From assembly GCF_023701745.1 (NCBI RefSeq), contig NZ_JAJOZB010000001.1, positions 2,052,501-2,116,500 of the forward strand: a DNA stretch of 64,000 nt, written 5' to 3'. The position numbers and the translations under genes are program-made. Shown here one piece after another: positions 51,931 through 62,185 of the stretch. The notes under the pieces were generated by a model that was not told the DNA's origin, did no database searches, and saw only the letters and a list, made by a program, of their open reading frames with translations. The stretch is from Streptomyces sp. RKAG293. GTDB taxonomy: Bacteria > Actinomycetota > Actinomycetes > Streptomycetales > Streptomycetaceae. Position 1 is the first letter of the stretch. Each line of letters begins with the position of its first letter.

Positions 51931-54075
51931 GTGGGCGGAACCGGACGGTGGGCGCACCTGGTGTGCGGCCGGCGCAGCAAGTGGGTCGTGCTCGTTCTGT
52001 GGCTGGTGCTGCTGGTGGTGGTCTCGCCGCTGGCGCAGAAGCTGACGGACGAGCAGAAGAACGACTCCTCGACCTGGCTTCCCGGCAGCGCCGAGTCCAC
52101 CCAAGTCCTCAATCTCCAGAAGGACTTCCTCCCCGACACCGCTCCCGCCGTCGTCGTCTACGCCCGGCCGGGCGGCCTCACCGAGACCGACCGCGCCAAG
52201 ATCACCCAGGACGCGGCGTCCATCAAGGCCATGACGCGGCACGGCATCCTCGGCGCCCGCGCCGTGGGACCGGTGCTGGAGAAGACCGGCGATCCGCGCG
52301 CGGCCCAGATCATCGTCCCGGTCAGCGTGGACGCGGGCGGCTGGAACGGTCTGGCCGACGCGGTGAAGGACATCCGCACCACCGCCGACGCCAACACCGC
52401 CGGTCTTGAAGTGCACATCACCGGCCCCGGCGGCTACGCCTCCGACTCCGCCGAGGCGTTCAAGGGGCTCGACGGCACCCTGCTGTTCGCCGCGCTCGCG
52501 GTGGTCGTGGTGATCCTGCTGCTCACCTACCGCAGCGTCAGCCTGCTCTTCCTGCCGATCATCTCCGTCGTCGGCGCGCTCTTCACCGCCCAGGCGGTGA
52601 TCTATCTGCTGGCCAAGCACGCCGGTCTGGTGGTCAACGCGCAGAGCGCGGGCATCCTCACCGTCCTCGTCTTCGGCGCCGGCACGGACTACGCGCTGCT
52701 GCTCGTCGCCCGGTACCGCGAGGAGCTGCGCCGCCACGAGGACCGGCACGAGGCGATGGCCCTCGCCCTGCACCGGGCCGGGCCCGCGGTGCTGGCCAGT
52801 GCCTCGACGGTCGCGGTCAGCATGCTGTGCCTGATGGCCGCCGAGATGAACTCGACCTCGGGTCTCGGACCGGTCGCGGCCATCGGTGTCGCCATCGCCC
52901 TGCTCGCGATGACCACCCTCTTCCCCGCGCTGCTCGTCATCGTCGGCCGCTGGGTGTTCTGGCCCGCCGTGCCGCACAGGGGCTCCGAGGAGCCGACCCG
53001 CAGCGGGCTGTGGGCGCGGGTGGGCGGGCGGATCGCCAAGGGGCCGCGGACGGTCTGGGTGACCACTGCGGTGGTTCTCGGCGTGCTCTCGCTCGGACTG
53101 ATCGGGCTGAAGGCGGACGGCCTGACGACCGCCCAGGGCTTCACCGGAACCCCCGACTCCGTGGTGGGCCAGCAGGTCGCGGGCCGCTACTTCCCGGCCG
53201 GCGCCGGACAGCCGCTCGTCGTCATCGCGAACGCCGGGGCCGCTGACCAGGTGCGGACCGCCCTCGGCTCGGTCCAGGGCGTCGCGCCCGGCTCCGTCAT
53301 CACTCCACCGGGCGTCCCCGCGGAGAAGAACGGCCGGGTCTATCTGGAGGCCACGCTGGCGTCGGCGGCCGACAGTACGCAGGCCAAACAGACCGTCGAC
53401 CGGGCCCGTGACACGCTGCACGCGGTGCCGGGCGCGGACGCCGAGGTCGGCGGCGGCACGGCGGTGATCCAGGACGCCAACCGTGCGACCTCGCACGACA
53501 ACCTGCTCCTGATCCCGATGATCCTCGCCGTCGTGCTGCTGATCCTCGGGCTGCTGCTGCGGGCGCTGGTCGCCCCGCTGATCCTCATCGCGACCGTGGT
53601 GCTGTCCTTCGCGGCGGCGCTCGGGGTGAGCACGTTCGCCTTCCACCACCTGTTCGGGTTCGAGGGCGAGGACACCTCGTTCCCGCTGTTCGTCTTCGTG
53701 TTCCTGGTGGCGCTGGGCATCGACTACAACATCTTCCTGATGACCAGGATCCGCGAGGAGACGGCCCACTCCGGCACCCGTACCGGAACGCTCACCGGCC
53801 TCGCCGCGACCGGCGGCGTGATCACTTCCGCGGGCCTGGTGCTGGCCGGTACGTTCGCCGCCCTGGGCACCCTGCCGCTCGTCGGCTTCGCCGAGATCGG
53901 GTTCGCGGTCGCCTTCGGCGTCCTGCTCGACACGTTCGTCGTCCGGTCGATCCTGGTCTCCGCGATCACCCTCGACCTGGGCCACCACGTCTGGTGGCCC
54001 AGCAGGCTGGACTCCCCCGGAGCCCCGCCGCAGGCCGCCGCCCAGCAGCGGGACGACCTGGCGCAGCGCTCCTGA
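51931..54075 (+). CDS. MMPL/RND family transporter
   Basis: Large proton-driven membrane exporter of lipids, siderophores or drugs. The 714-residue protein shows the duplicated plan: TM1 ([16 protein letters not shown]), a ~150-residue extracytoplasmic loop, five TM helices with [17 protein letters not shown], then TM7, a second loop and five TM helices with [17 protein letters not shown]. The Asp-Tyr pairs in both halves are the proton-relay residues of this family. GTG 51931 has GGGGAG eight bases upstream. Ends 16 bp from the convergent rsmB. Confidence 0.93.
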   Translation: MGGTGRWAHLVCGRRSKWVVLVLWLVLLVVVSPLAQKLTDEQKNDSSTWLPGSAESTQVLNLQKDFLPDTAPAVVVYARPGGLTETDRAKITQDAASIKAMTRHGILGARAVGPVLEKTGDPRAAQIIVPVSVDAGGWNGLADAVKDIRTTADANTAGLEVHITGPGGYASDSAEAFKGLDGTLLFAALAVVVVILLLTYRSVSLLFLPIISVVGALFTAQAVIYLLAKHAGLVVNAQSAGILTVLVFGAGTDYALLLVARYREELRRHEDRHEAMALALHRAGPAVLASASTVAVSMLCLMAAEMNSTSGLGPVAAIGVAIALLAMTTLFPALLVIVGRWVFWPAVPHRGSEEPTRSGLWARVGGRIAKGPRTVWVTTAVVLGVLSLGLIGLKADGLTTAQGFTGTPDSVVGQQVAGRYFPAGAGQPLVVIANAGAADQVRTALGSVQGVAPGSVITPPGVPAEKNGRVYLEATLASAADSTQAKQTVDRARDTLHAVPGADAEVGGGTAVIQDANRATSHDNLLLIPMILAVVLLILGLLLRALVAPLILIATVVLSFAAALGVSTFAFHHLFGFEGEDTSFPLFVFVFLVALGIDYNIFLMTRIREETAHSGTRTGTLTGLAATGGVITSAGLVLAGTFAALGTLPLVGFAEIGFAVAFGVLLDTFVVRSILVSAITLDLGHHVWWPSRLDSPGAPPQAAAQQRDDLAQRS

Positions 54076-54091
54076 CGCCTGTCCCGCGGGT

Positions 54092-55582
54092 TCAGGAGGT
54101 GCGGCGCAGCAGGGCCAGGTACATGGCGTCGGTGCCGTGCAGATGCGGCCAGAGCTGGACGTCCGGGCCGTCGCCGATGGCGGGGACACCGGGCATCAGC
54201 GGGCGGGCGTCGATCCACTCGGCGGTCAGCGGCTCGTCCGCCCCGCGACCGCGCAGCACGTCGTCGACGACGGCGCGGGTCTCCGCCGGGTGCGGCGAGC
54301 AGGTGGCGTAGCCGACGACGCCGCCGACCCGGACGGCGCGCAGCGCCTCGGTGAGCAGTCCGCGCTGGAGCGTCGCGAAGCCCGCGACGTCCTCGGCCTT
54401 GCGGCGCCAGCGCGCCTCCGGGCGGCGGCGGAGCGCGCCCAGTCCGGTGCAGGGCACGTCGACGAGCACCCGGTCGAAGGAGCCCTCGGCCCATGCGGGA
54501 CGGGTGCCGTCGGCGACGATCACCTGGTACGGGCCGGGGTTGCCGGCCAGTGTGCGCTCCACCAGCCGGGCCCGGTGCGGCTGCTTCTCGGACGCGACGA
54601 GCAGCGCCCCGCGCTGCGCCGCGAGTGCGGCGAGCAGCGCGGCCTTGCCGCCGGGGCCGGCGCAGCCGTCCAGCCAGCGCTCGTCCCGGCCGTCCAGCGG
54701 GGCCGCCGCCACCGCGGCGGCGACCAGCTGGCTGCCCTCGTCCTGCACCCCGGCCCGGCCCTCACGGACGGCGTCCACGGCGCCCGGGTCGCCGCCCTCG
54801 GCGAGCCGGACCGCGTACGGGGACCAGCGGCCGGGCTCGGTCACCTCTTCCGGGAGCGAGGCGGCCACCTCCTCGGCCGTGGAACGGCCGGGGCGGGCCA
54901 CCAGCGTCACCTCGGGCCGCTCGTTGTCGGCCTCCAGCAGATCCTCGATACCGGCCCGGCCGCCGCCGAGCGCGTCCCACAGCGCGGAGACGATCCAGCG
55001 CGGATGCGAGTGGACCACGGCGAGGTGCGCCTCGGGGTCGTCGTCGTACGGCGGGGCGACCTGGGCGACCCAGGCGTCGATGTCCTGCGCGGCGATCTTG
55101 CGGAGCACCGCGTTGACGAACCGGGCCCGGCCGTCGCCGAGCACGCAGCGGGCCAGCTCGACGGTGGCCGAGACGGCGGCGTGCGGCGGGATGCGGGTAC
55201 CGAGCAGCTGGTGCGCGCCGAGCGCGAGCACGTCCAGCACCGGCGGGTCGACCTCGCGCAGCGGCCGGTCAACACAGGCGGCGATCACGGCGTCGTAGGT
55301 GCCCTGGCGGCGCAGCGTGCCGTAGACCAGCTCGGTGGCGAGGGCGGCGTCCCGGCGGTCGAACTCGCCGCCCTTCTTGACCGCTTCCGCCTCGGCGTTG
55401 CGCAGCAGCGAGGGCAGCACGAGGTTGGCGTACGCGTCGCGCTCGTCGACCGCCCGCAGCGCCTCGAAGGCGAGGATCCGGACCGGATCCCGCTGGGGCC
55501 TGCGGTAGGGCTTGCCCTTCGGCTTGCCCTGGGACTTCCCCTGCGAGGTGCCCTGCGGTCGGCTGCGCGGCTGGTCGTTCAC
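54092..55582 (-). CDS. rsmB: 16S rRNA m5C967 methyltransferase
   Basis: Methylates cytosine 967 of 16S rRNA. The 496-residue protein has an N-terminal NusB-like RNA-binding domain (about 40-190), then the Rossmann methyltransferase with DGCAGPGGKAALLAAL (SAM site) and the two catalytic cysteines in DVPCTGLGALRRRPEARW and GYATCSPHPAE. GTG 55582 was chosen; the first 35 residues are basic and Gln/Lys/Gly-rich (GTSQGKSQGKPKGKP), a probable RNA-binding tail. Downstream of def-fmt as is usual. Confidence 0.93.
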   Translation of the reverse strand: MNDQPRSRPQGTSQGKSQGKPKGKPYRRPQRDPVRILAFEALRAVDERDAYANLVLPSLLRNAEAEAVKKGGEFDRRDAALATELVYGTLRRQGTYDAVIAACVDRPLREVDPPVLDVLALGAHQLLGTRIPPHAAVSATVELARCVLGDGRARFVNAVLRKIAAQDIDAWVAQVAPPYDDDPEAHLAVVHSHPRWIVSALWDALGGGRAGIEDLLEADNERPEVTLVARPGRSTAEEVAASLPEEVTEPGRWSPYAVRLAEGGDPGAVDAVREGRAGVQDEGSQLVAAAVAAAPLDGRDERWLDGCAGPGGKAALLAALAAQRGALLVASEKQPHRARLVERTLAGNPGPYQVIVADGTRPAWAEGSFDRVLVDVPCTGLGALRRRPEARWRRKAEDVAGFATLQRGLLTEALRAVRVGGVVGYATCSPHPAETRAVVDDVLRGRGADEPLTAEWIDARPLMPGVPAIGDGPDVQLWPHLHGTDAMYLALLRRTS

Positions 55583-55783
55583 GATCAATGTGCTCCGGAC
55601 TCGGTCGGAAAAAACTGCTGCGCCCGGGCGGCGGGATGCCCCCTCCCGCAAACAGGGCGTGAACAAAGCGTACGGCCGCCGGCCCGGCGACCGCCCACCC
55701 GGGCGATCGGGGCCGCCCTCGGGACGCCGCCGTCCGGCGGGACGGCGCTCCTCGTCGGGACGTCCGCTCCTCGTCGAACCGGG

Positions 55784-56725
55784 CTACCCGCCCAGGCGGG
55801 TACCGGAGGCGAGCCGGACGCCGCGCGCCCAGTCGGCGGCGCGCATCAGCTTCTTGCCCTGCTGCTGCACCTCGCCGAGTTCCACGGCGTGGCTGCCGGT
55901 GCCCGCGTACACCGCGTTCTTGGCGACGGAGAGCTCGCCGGGCGCCAGTCCCGCCAGGTCCTCGCGGCCGGGCAGCGGGGTCACCGGGCCGAGCTTGAAG
56001 CGTTCGCCGTCGAGCAGCGTCCAGGCGCCGGGCGCCGGGGTGCAGCCGCGGATCAGCCGGTCGACGCGCAGCGCGGGCGCGTTCCAGTCCACCGCCGCGT
56101 CCTCGACGGTGATCTTGGGGGCGATGGTGATGCCCTCGGTGGGCTGTGTCCGGGGCACCAGCCGGCCGTCCTCGATGCCGTCCATCGTCGCGGTGAGCAG
56201 CCCGGCGCCGCTGTGCGCGAGCCGGGTGAGCAGGTCACCGCTGGTGTCGGTGGGCCGGACGTCCTCGGTGACGACGCCGAAGACCGGACCGGAGTCCAGC
56301 CCCTGCTCGATGAGGAACGTCGAGGCGCCGGTGACCTCGTCACCGGCCATCACCGCGTGCTGCACGGGAGCCGCGCCGCGCCAGGCGGGAAGCAGCGAGA
56401 AGTGCAGGTTGACCCAGCCGTGCGCCGGGATCTCGAGCGCGGCCTTGGGCAGCAGCGCTCCGTACGCGACGACCGGGCAGGCGTCCGGGGCGATCTCCCG
56501 GAGCCGGGCGAGGAAGTCCTCGTCCCGCGGCTTCACGGGCTTGAGCACCTCGATGCCCGCCTCCCCGGCCCGCTGGGCGACCGGGCTGGAGACCAGCTTG
56601 CGGCCGCGGCCCGCGGTCGCGTCGGGACGGGTGACGACGGCGACGACCTCGTGCCGGTCCGACGCCAGGAGCGCCTCCAGGGCGGGGACGGCGACCTCGG
56701 GAGTGCCTGCGAAGACGAGCCTCAT
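55784..56725 (-). CDS. fmt: Methionyl-tRNA formyltransferase
   Basis: Formylates initiator Met-tRNA. The 313-residue protein has the N-terminal formyltransferase fold ([59 protein letters not shown] with the catalytic Asn/His region and Asp) and a C-terminal OB-fold domain (from about 205). The usual NxHxSLLP reads NLHFSLLP, normal for the family. 115 bp downstream of def and on the same strand. Confidence 0.96.
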   Translation of the reverse strand: MRLVFAGTPEVAVPALEALLASDRHEVVAVVTRPDATAGRGRKLVSSPVAQRAGEAGIEVLKPVKPRDEDFLARLREIAPDACPVVAYGALLPKAALEIPAHGWVNLHFSLLPAWRGAAPVQHAVMAGDEVTGASTFLIEQGLDSGPVFGVVTEDVRPTDTSGDLLTRLAHSGAGLLTATMDGIEDGRLVPRTQPTEGITIAPKITVEDAAVDWNAPALRVDRLIRGCTPAPGAWTLLDGERFKLGPVTPLPGREDLAGLAPGELSVAKNAVYAGTGSHAVELGEVQQQGKKLMRAADWARGVRLASGTRLGG

Positions 56726-56840
56726 CGTGGGTTCTGTGCCTCTCGTTGGCAGGGGGGACGGCCGTGGGCGGTGGTTCGCGCGGCGGCGGGTCGGGCGGCG
56801 GCGGGTCGGGTGGCGGGGGCGGCCGTTCGGGCGGCCGGAC

Positions 56841-57386
56841 TCACAGCGTGCTGCCGAAGGTGCTGTGCGGGGAGACCTTCACCTGCGGCACGCCCAGGTC
56901 CGCCCACTCCGCCTCCCGGATCGCCTTCATCGCCGCCTTGCGCTGCTCGGCGTCGAGCCGGTCGATGAAGATGATGCCGTCGAGGTGGTCGGTCTCGTGC
57001 TGGATGCAGCGGGCCAGCAGCTGGGTGCCCTCGATGGTGACCGGGTCGCCGTACATGTTGAAGCCCTTGGCGACGACACCGTAGGAGCGGACGCAGTCGT
57101 AAGTCAGACCGGGGAGCGACAGACAGCCCTCGGGACCGTCCTGCTCCTCCTCGCTCAGCGTCAGGTCCGGGTTGACCAGGTGCCCCAGTTCGCCGTCGAC
57201 GAAGTAGGTGAAGACCCGCAGCGAGACGCCCAGTTGCGGGGCCGCGAGACCGGCGCCCGGCGCCGCCTGCATGGTCTCGGTCAGATCCTGGACGAGAATG
57301 CGGAGTTCCTTGTCGAAGGTGGTGACTGGCTGCGCCGTCATGCGCAGCACCGGGTCGCCGAAGAGGCGGATGGGCGTGACGGACAC
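56841..57386 (-). CDS. def: Peptide deformylase
   Basis: Removes the formyl group from nascent proteins. The 181-residue protein carries the three conserved motifs: [19 protein letters not shown] (metal Cys) and QHETDHLDG (HExxH). The start is ambiguous: GTG 57386 ([15 protein letters not shown]) begins at the usual position, GTG 57425 gives 13 more residues and also has a GGAGG box. Groups with fmt and rsmB in a translation cluster. Confidence 0.93.
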   Translation of the reverse strand: MSVTPIRLFGDPVLRMTAQPVTTFDKELRILVQDLTETMQAAPGAGLAAPQLGVSLRVFTYFVDGELGHLVNPDLTLSEEEQDGPEGCLSLPGLTYDCVRSYGVVAKGFNMYGDPVTIEGTQLLARCIQHETDHLDGIIFIDRLDAEQRKAAMKAIREAEWADLGVPQVKVSPHSTFGSTL

Positions 57387-57466
57387 GGCTGGCGGGCTCC
57401 CGTGGTCGGACGGATCTGGAGACACCCCCGGGGCACCTCCGGACGGAGTTCGGGGGAGGTGACGGT

Positions 57467-57494
57467 GGGGGCACCTCCCAGCGGTGGCTGGGGG
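57467..57494. repeat. Dispersed repeat, inverted copy
   Basis: Reads, on the minus strand, CCCCCAGCCACCGCTGGGAG followed by GTGCCCCC, nearly identical to the tandem units at 49887-49960. It lies upstream of def, about 40-80 bp before its start. Confidence 0.8.
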
Positions 57495-57687
57495 CCGTCC
57501 AATTCTAGGGGCCGACCCGTTCGGGGGTGTACGCGGTCTTACGCGCCCCCCGGAAACATCAGCACGCCCCCTGATGCGTGACTCGATGGCCCGCTGGAGC
57601 GTTGGTCAAGAGAGATTGACCGAAAAAGGGCCATCACACCACGGACACGGCCCGATCCTTATCAACGCCGGTTGGAGAGGCTTGTTG

Positions 57688-58332
57688 ATGCCCGACCACG
57701 CAACCCATGACGCCCAGGCCCGGGCAAGCCTGCACCTACTGGTGCGGGACATCGAAAGGGTCCGCCGACAGGTGGACGCGCTACGGACCCTGACCGCCCA
57801 GCTGGGCAATGTGTACCGACCGCGGCGCAGCGGTCCCGCCGCCGGATTCGTCGTCTACGGACGTGCTCCCGCACCCACCGTGCGGCTCGCCCAGGAGCTC
57901 CGCGACAGTGTGGAGACCCTGGTCACGGCGGCGGTGGAGTTCGACCGCTCGCTGGGGTTCTCCTGGGACGCGGTGGGCTCCGCCCTCGGGGTGACGAAAC
58001 AGGCGGTGCACCGGCGGTACGGGGCGCGCCGCCATGCCGTCCACGGCACGGAGGACGAGTCCTCGCACCCGGACACCACGGCGGTGCACGCCGCGGCGTC
58101 CGCTCCCCCGATGGCCGGTGTGCCGGCGGCTCGCTCGATGCCGGACCAGATGTCCGCACCGCTGTCCGGGCCGCTGTCCGGGCCGCTGTCCGGGCACCTG
58201 CCCTCGCAGGGGTCCGGGCCACTGCCCGCGCAGCTGCCGCAGCAGATGCCGGGACATGCGCCCGGACATGTGCCGGTGAACGCCCGGGAGGACGCCTTCC
58301 CCGGCGCGCTGCCCGGTCCGCGCAGCGGCTGA
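57688..58332 (+). CDS. Actinomycete HTH protein with Pro-rich repeat tail
   Basis: I know no named family. The 214-residue protein has an N-terminal helical region ([22 protein letters not shown]), a helix-turn-helix near residues 90-112 ([25 protein letters not shown]) and a low-complexity tail with three PLSG repeats and Pro/Gly/His/Gln stretches. The HTH resembles those of small DNA-binding proteins common in Streptomyces. ATG 57688 follows GGAGAGG eight bases upstream. It is divergent from def and convergent with priA; a weak CCGGCT/AGCCGG hairpin lies at 58458-58473. Confidence 0.78.
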   Translation: MPDHATHDAQARASLHLLVRDIERVRRQVDALRTLTAQLGNVYRPRRSGPAAGFVVYGRAPAPTVRLAQELRDSVETLVTAAVEFDRSLGFSWDAVGSALGVTKQAVHRRYGARRHAVHGTEDESSHPDTTAVHAAASAPPMAGVPAARSMPDQMSAPLSGPLSGPLSGHLPSQGSGPLPAQLPQQMPGHAPGHVPVNAREDAFPGALPGPRSG

Positions 58333-58512
58333 GCCCCGGCACCACCCGCACCACCGCATCACCGCACCGCCCGCGGTGCGTTTCCGCAGGACCAGCCGCC
58401 CCGCCGCCCGCCACGCCGACAGGTCGGACGCCGGGGCGGCGCCATGTCCCGGACCAACCGGCTGGAGAGCCGGACGGCCGGCTGCGCGGCCGGAGCCGGC
58501 CCCTGGGGACCG

Positions 58513-60651
58513 TCAGCCGATGTCCAGCGGGTCGATGCGCACCAGGACCTGATCGGTCTGCTTGAGCGCCGTACGGGCCACCTGGGCGGCCTTGAGAGCG
58601 GCGGCCAGCGCCGCCCCGCTGCCCGGCGGGACCCTGATCAGCATCCGCTCCCAGTGCTCCCCCGCCGGGGCGTCGCCGGTCCTGCGCGGTCCGCCCGGCC
58701 GGTCGCCGGAGACCGGCACCGGCCCCAGGACGGCCGCGCCCTCGGGCAGCCGGGCCAGCTCGACCAGTGCGGCCACCGCCGCCGGGCCGCCGGTCACGGA
58801 GGCCATCCGCGAGACCGGCGGGAAGCCCAGTTCGGCCCGCTCGGCCAGTTCGCGGGCCGCGTGCCCGGCGGGATCCCAGCGCACCAGCGCCTGGACCGGC
58901 CGCAGGGTGGGCTCGGCCAGCACCAGCACCGTGCCGCCCTCGGTCGCGGGCCTGACCAGGGCGGCCGCGCCCGTCCAGCGGCGCAGCGCCTCCTCCCCCG
59001 CGCGCAGGTCCGGCCGGTTGAGCAGCGCCCAGCCGTCCAGCAGCAGCGCGGCCGCGTAGCCGCCCTCCGCGACCGGCTCGGCGCCCGGGGTGGAGATCAC
59101 CAGCGCCGGTGTGCCGGTGACGGCTCCGAGGATGCCGTCCCGCCCTGAGGTACGGACCGGGACCTTCGGGAACGCCCGGCCGAGTTCGTCCGCGGTACGC
59201 CGGGCGCCGACCACCTGGGCGCGCAGCCGGAACCCGCCGCACTCCTGGCAGTGCCACGCCGCCTCGGGGCGGCCGCACCACCCGCACTGCGGCGCGCTGT
59301 TCCCGTCCGCCAGCTCCAGCGGTCCCGCGCACTTTCCGCACCGGGCGGGTTCCCGGCAGCGTTCACAGGCCAGCCGCGGCACATAGCCGCGGCGCGGGAC
59401 CTGGACGAGGACGGGCCCGTGCAGCAGTGCCTCCCTGGCCACCTGCCAGGCGAGGCTCGGCAGCCGGGCGGCGCGGGCCGCCCCGTCCCGCGCCTGGTCG
59501 CCGTCGCCGATGGTGCGGACGAGCGGCGCCGCCGCCCGGACCGCCTCGCGGGAGGCGTCCACCGGCAGCGCCCACTGGGTCTCGACGAGCTGGGCGCCTT
59601 CGACGGTGCGGATGAGGCCGCCGAGCAGGAAGGCGGCCCGCTCCTCCGTGGCCCGCAGCAGCAGCACGTCCCGGGCGTGCGGCATGGGGGCGTGCGGCTC
59701 GGCGTGGCTGGAGTCGCCGTCGTCCCACAGCGCGACCAGGCCGAGGTCCTGCACCGGGGCGAACATCGCGGCCCGGGTGCCGACGACGGCCCGGACGGCG
59801 CCCCGGCTCACCGCCAGCCAGCGCCGGTAGCGCGCCTCGGGGCCGGAATCCGCGGTGAGCAGGACGTGGTGGCCCTCGCCGAGCAGTGCGGTGAGTGCCG
59901 CGTCGACCCGGGCGGCGGCCCGGCCGTCGGGCAGCACGGCGAGCGCGCCGCGGCCGGAGGCGAGGGTGGCGGCGATGGCCGCGGCCAGCTCGGCGGGCCA
60001 GTGCGGACCGGGCAGCGCGGTCCACACCGCACGCGGGGAGTCGCCGCGGCCCAGCGCCCGCAGCAGGGCGGGTCCGGTCGGATAGCGCGACCAGGTGCCG
60101 GGCTCCGGCGGGGCGGGGGTGGCGGGCGGTTCCGGGGACGGCTTCTTCTCCACCCGGCCGTGCCGGGCGGGCACGGCGAGCTGGATCACATCGGCGAGCG
60201 ATCCCGCGTACCGGTCGGCGACCGCGCGGCAGAGCCGCAGCAGGGCCGGGCTGAGCACCGGCTCCGGGGACACCACCTGGGCGATCGCGGCGAGCGGGCC
60301 GGCGTAGTCGGACTCGGTGAGCCGGGCGACGACGAACCCGTCGATCAGCCCGCCGCCCTCACGGCGTCCGCTGACGACGTTGTGCGCCCCGGCCCCGAAC
60401 CGGACCCGGACCCGGACCCCGGGCTGCGCGTCGGCGTCCATCGCGGCGGGCACCGCGTAGTCGAAGTACTTGTCGAGGTGCAGCACCCCTTTGTCGACCA
60501 GGACGCGGGCGACGGGCAGCCCCTCGGCGAGGTCGGCGCCACGCCAGGTGCCGCGCCTGGCCTTGGGTTCCTTCGCCTTGCGCACGGACTCGCGGATGAG
60601 CGCCAGCTGCTCCCCAGCCGGTGGGTTCGTCCGCTCGTCCTCGCTGCTCAC
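58513..60651 (-). CDS. priA: Probable primosomal protein N' (helicase-inactive type)
   Basis: PriA homologue of the replication-restart system. The 712-residue protein keeps the DNA 3'-end-binding N-terminal domain (PVARVLVDKGVLHLDKYFDYAVP) and the zinc-binding region (LACERCREPARCGKCAGPLEL, CGWCGRPEAAWHCQECGG; eight cysteines), plus the C-terminal domain. The helicase motifs have decayed: no GxxGxGKT where Walker A should be (region around ALPGPHWPAELAAAI) and WDDGDSSHAEPHAP in place of DEEH. This is known for actinobacterial PriA, so it is probably a scaffold. GTG 60651. Confidence 0.92.
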   Translation of the reverse strand: MSSEDERTNPPAGEQLALIRESVRKAKEPKARRGTWRGADLAEGLPVARVLVDKGVLHLDKYFDYAVPAAMDADAQPGVRVRVRFGAGAHNVVSGRREGGGLIDGFVVARLTESDYAGPLAAIAQVVSPEPVLSPALLRLCRAVADRYAGSLADVIQLAVPARHGRVEKKPSPEPPATPAPPEPGTWSRYPTGPALLRALGRGDSPRAVWTALPGPHWPAELAAAIAATLASGRGALAVLPDGRAAARVDAALTALLGEGHHVLLTADSGPEARYRRWLAVSRGAVRAVVGTRAAMFAPVQDLGLVALWDDGDSSHAEPHAPMPHARDVLLLRATEERAAFLLGGLIRTVEGAQLVETQWALPVDASREAVRAAAPLVRTIGDGDQARDGAARAARLPSLAWQVAREALLHGPVLVQVPRRGYVPRLACERCREPARCGKCAGPLELADGNSAPQCGWCGRPEAAWHCQECGGFRLRAQVVGARRTADELGRAFPKVPVRTSGRDGILGAVTGTPALVISTPGAEPVAEGGYAAALLLDGWALLNRPDLRAGEEALRRWTGAAALVRPATEGGTVLVLAEPTLRPVQALVRWDPAGHAARELAERAELGFPPVSRMASVTGGPAAVAALVELARLPEGAAVLGPVPVSGDRPGGPRRTGDAPAGEHWERMLIRVPPGSGAALAAALKAAQVARTALKQTDQVLVRIDPLDIG

Positions 60652-60686
60652 AGCCCCAGTCCTACCAGACGTCTCGGACAGCGCGA

Positions 60687-60716
60687 CGGCCCCGGACCGC
60701 GAGGTCCGGGGCCGTA
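60687..60716 (-). terminator. Perfect 13-bp terminator after metK
   Basis: Bases 60687-60699 are complementary to 60704-60716 with a GCGA tetraloop (GNRA type), 32 bp past the metK stop and before priA. Confidence 0.85.
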
Positions 60717-60747
60717 CGCGTGGTGCGGGTGTGTCTGCTGCCGGGTC

Positions 60748-61956
60748 CTACAGACCGGCGGCGGCGCGCAGCGCCTCGACACGGTCGGTGCGCTCCCAGG
60801 TGAAGTCCGGCAGCGCGCGGCCGAAGTGGCCGTACGCGGCGGTCTGGGAGTAGATCGGACGCAGCAGGTCCAGGTCGCGGATGATCGCGGCCGGGCGCAG
60901 GTCGAAGACCGACGCGATGGCCTGCTCGATCTTCTCGACGTCCACCGACGCGGTGCCGAAGGTCTCGACGAACAGACCCACCGGCTCGGCCTTGCCGATC
61001 GCGTAGGCGACCTGGACCTCGCAGCGCGAGGCGAGGCCGGCGGCCACGACGTTCTTGGCGACCCAGCGCATGGCGTACGCGGCGGACCGGTCGACCTTGG
61101 ACGGGTCCTTGCCCGAGAAGGCACCGCCGCCGTGCCGGGCCATGCCGCCGTAGGTGTCGATGATGATCTTGCGGCCGGTGAGGCCGGCGTCGCCCATCGG
61201 GCCGCCGATCTCGAAGCGGCCGGTCGGGTTCACCAGCAGGCGGTAGCCCTCGGTCTCCAGCTTGATGCCGTCACCCAGCAGCGCCTTGAGCTCGTGCTCG
61301 ACGACGAACTCGCGGATGTCCGGCGCGAGCAGCGACTCGAGGTCGATGTCCGAGGCGTGCTGCGAGGAGACGACCACGGTGTCGAGGCGGACGGCCTTGT
61401 CGCCGTCGTACTCGATGGTCACCTGGGTCTTGCCGTCCGGGCGCAGGTACGGGATGGTCCCGTTCTTGCGGACCTCGGAGAGCCGCCGCGCGAGCCGGTG
61501 TGCCAGGTGGATCGGCAGCGGCATCAGCTCGGGGGTCTCGTCGCAGGCGTAGCCGAACATCAGGCCCTGGTCGCCGGCGCCCTGCTTGTCGAGCTCGTCC
61601 TCGTCACCCTCGACACGCTGCTCGTAAGCGGTGTCCACACCCTGGGCGATGTCGGGCGACTGTGCGCCGATGGACACCGAGACGCCGCACGAGGCGCCGT
61701 CGAAGCCCTTCTTCGACGAGTCGTAGCCGATCTCGAGGATCTTGTTGCGCACCAGGGTCGCGATGTCCGCGTATCCCTTGGTGGTGACCTCACCGGCGAC
61801 ATGCACCTGGCCGGTGGTGATCAGCGTCTCGACCGCGACCCTGGAGGTCGGGTCCTCCTTGAGGAGGGCGTCGAGGATCGTGTCGCTGATCTGGTCAGCG
61901 ATCTTGTCGGGATGTCCCTCGGTGACGGACTCCGAGGTAAACAGGCGGCGGGACAC
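60748..61956 (-). CDS. metK: S-adenosylmethionine synthetase
   Basis: Makes SAM from methionine and ATP. The 402-residue protein has all family signatures: [37 protein letters not shown] and the Gly-rich [22 protein letters not shown] 61956 is the start. The 229-bp upstream gap carries a weak promoter and the coaBC terminator; no SAM riboswitch is visible. Confidence 0.97.
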   Translation of the reverse strand: MSRRLFTSESVTEGHPDKIADQISDTILDALLKEDPTSRVAVETLITTGQVHVAGEVTTKGYADIATLVRNKILEIGYDSSKKGFDGASCGVSVSIGAQSPDIAQGVDTAYEQRVEGDEDELDKQGAGDQGLMFGYACDETPELMPLPIHLAHRLARRLSEVRKNGTIPYLRPDGKTQVTIEYDGDKAVRLDTVVVSSQHASDIDLESLLAPDIREFVVEHELKALLGDGIKLETEGYRLLVNPTGRFEIGGPMGDAGLTGRKIIIDTYGGMARHGGGAFSGKDPSKVDRSAAYAMRWVAKNVVAAGLASRCEVQVAYAIGKAEPVGLFVETFGTASVDVEKIEQAIASVFDLRPAAIIRDLDLLRPIYSQTAAYGHFGRALPDFTWERTDRVEALRAAAGL

Positions 61957-62033
61957 ATTGCTCCCTGGGGTTGCAGCGGCTGCTGGCTGATCATGGGTGG
62001 GACGCGCGGGGCTGCGCCCGGCGTTCCGTGGCT

Positions 62034-62064
62034 AGTTTATCGTTCGCTTCGGCCGGACCGACAA
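62034..62064 (-). promoter_or_regulatory. Possible metK promoter
   Basis: Minus strand TTGTCG (62064-62059) and TAAACT (62039-62034), spacer 19 bp, about 80 bp before metK. The spacer is long and the match partial. Confidence 0.35.
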
Positions 62065-62123
62065 GGCATCTCGGTACGTGGATATGCCGTGACCTGCGAC
62101 ACCACTGGCGCCGGTACGACGAT

Positions 62124-62142
62124 CCGCCCGTGGCACGGGCGG
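62124..62142 (-). terminator. Stem-loop after coaBC
   Basis: CCGCCCG (62124-62130) pairs with CGGGCGG (62136-62142) around a five-base loop, 43 bp beyond the coaBC stop. Confidence 0.6.
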
Positions 62143-62185
62143 AATGCCGCAGAATTCCGGTTTTGGTACACCCGGAGGAACGATT

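Noticed and set aside
61957..62123. SAM riboswitch before metK
   Set aside because: None of the SAM-I or SAM-II/IV core sequences or stems could be found; only a weak promoter is visible.
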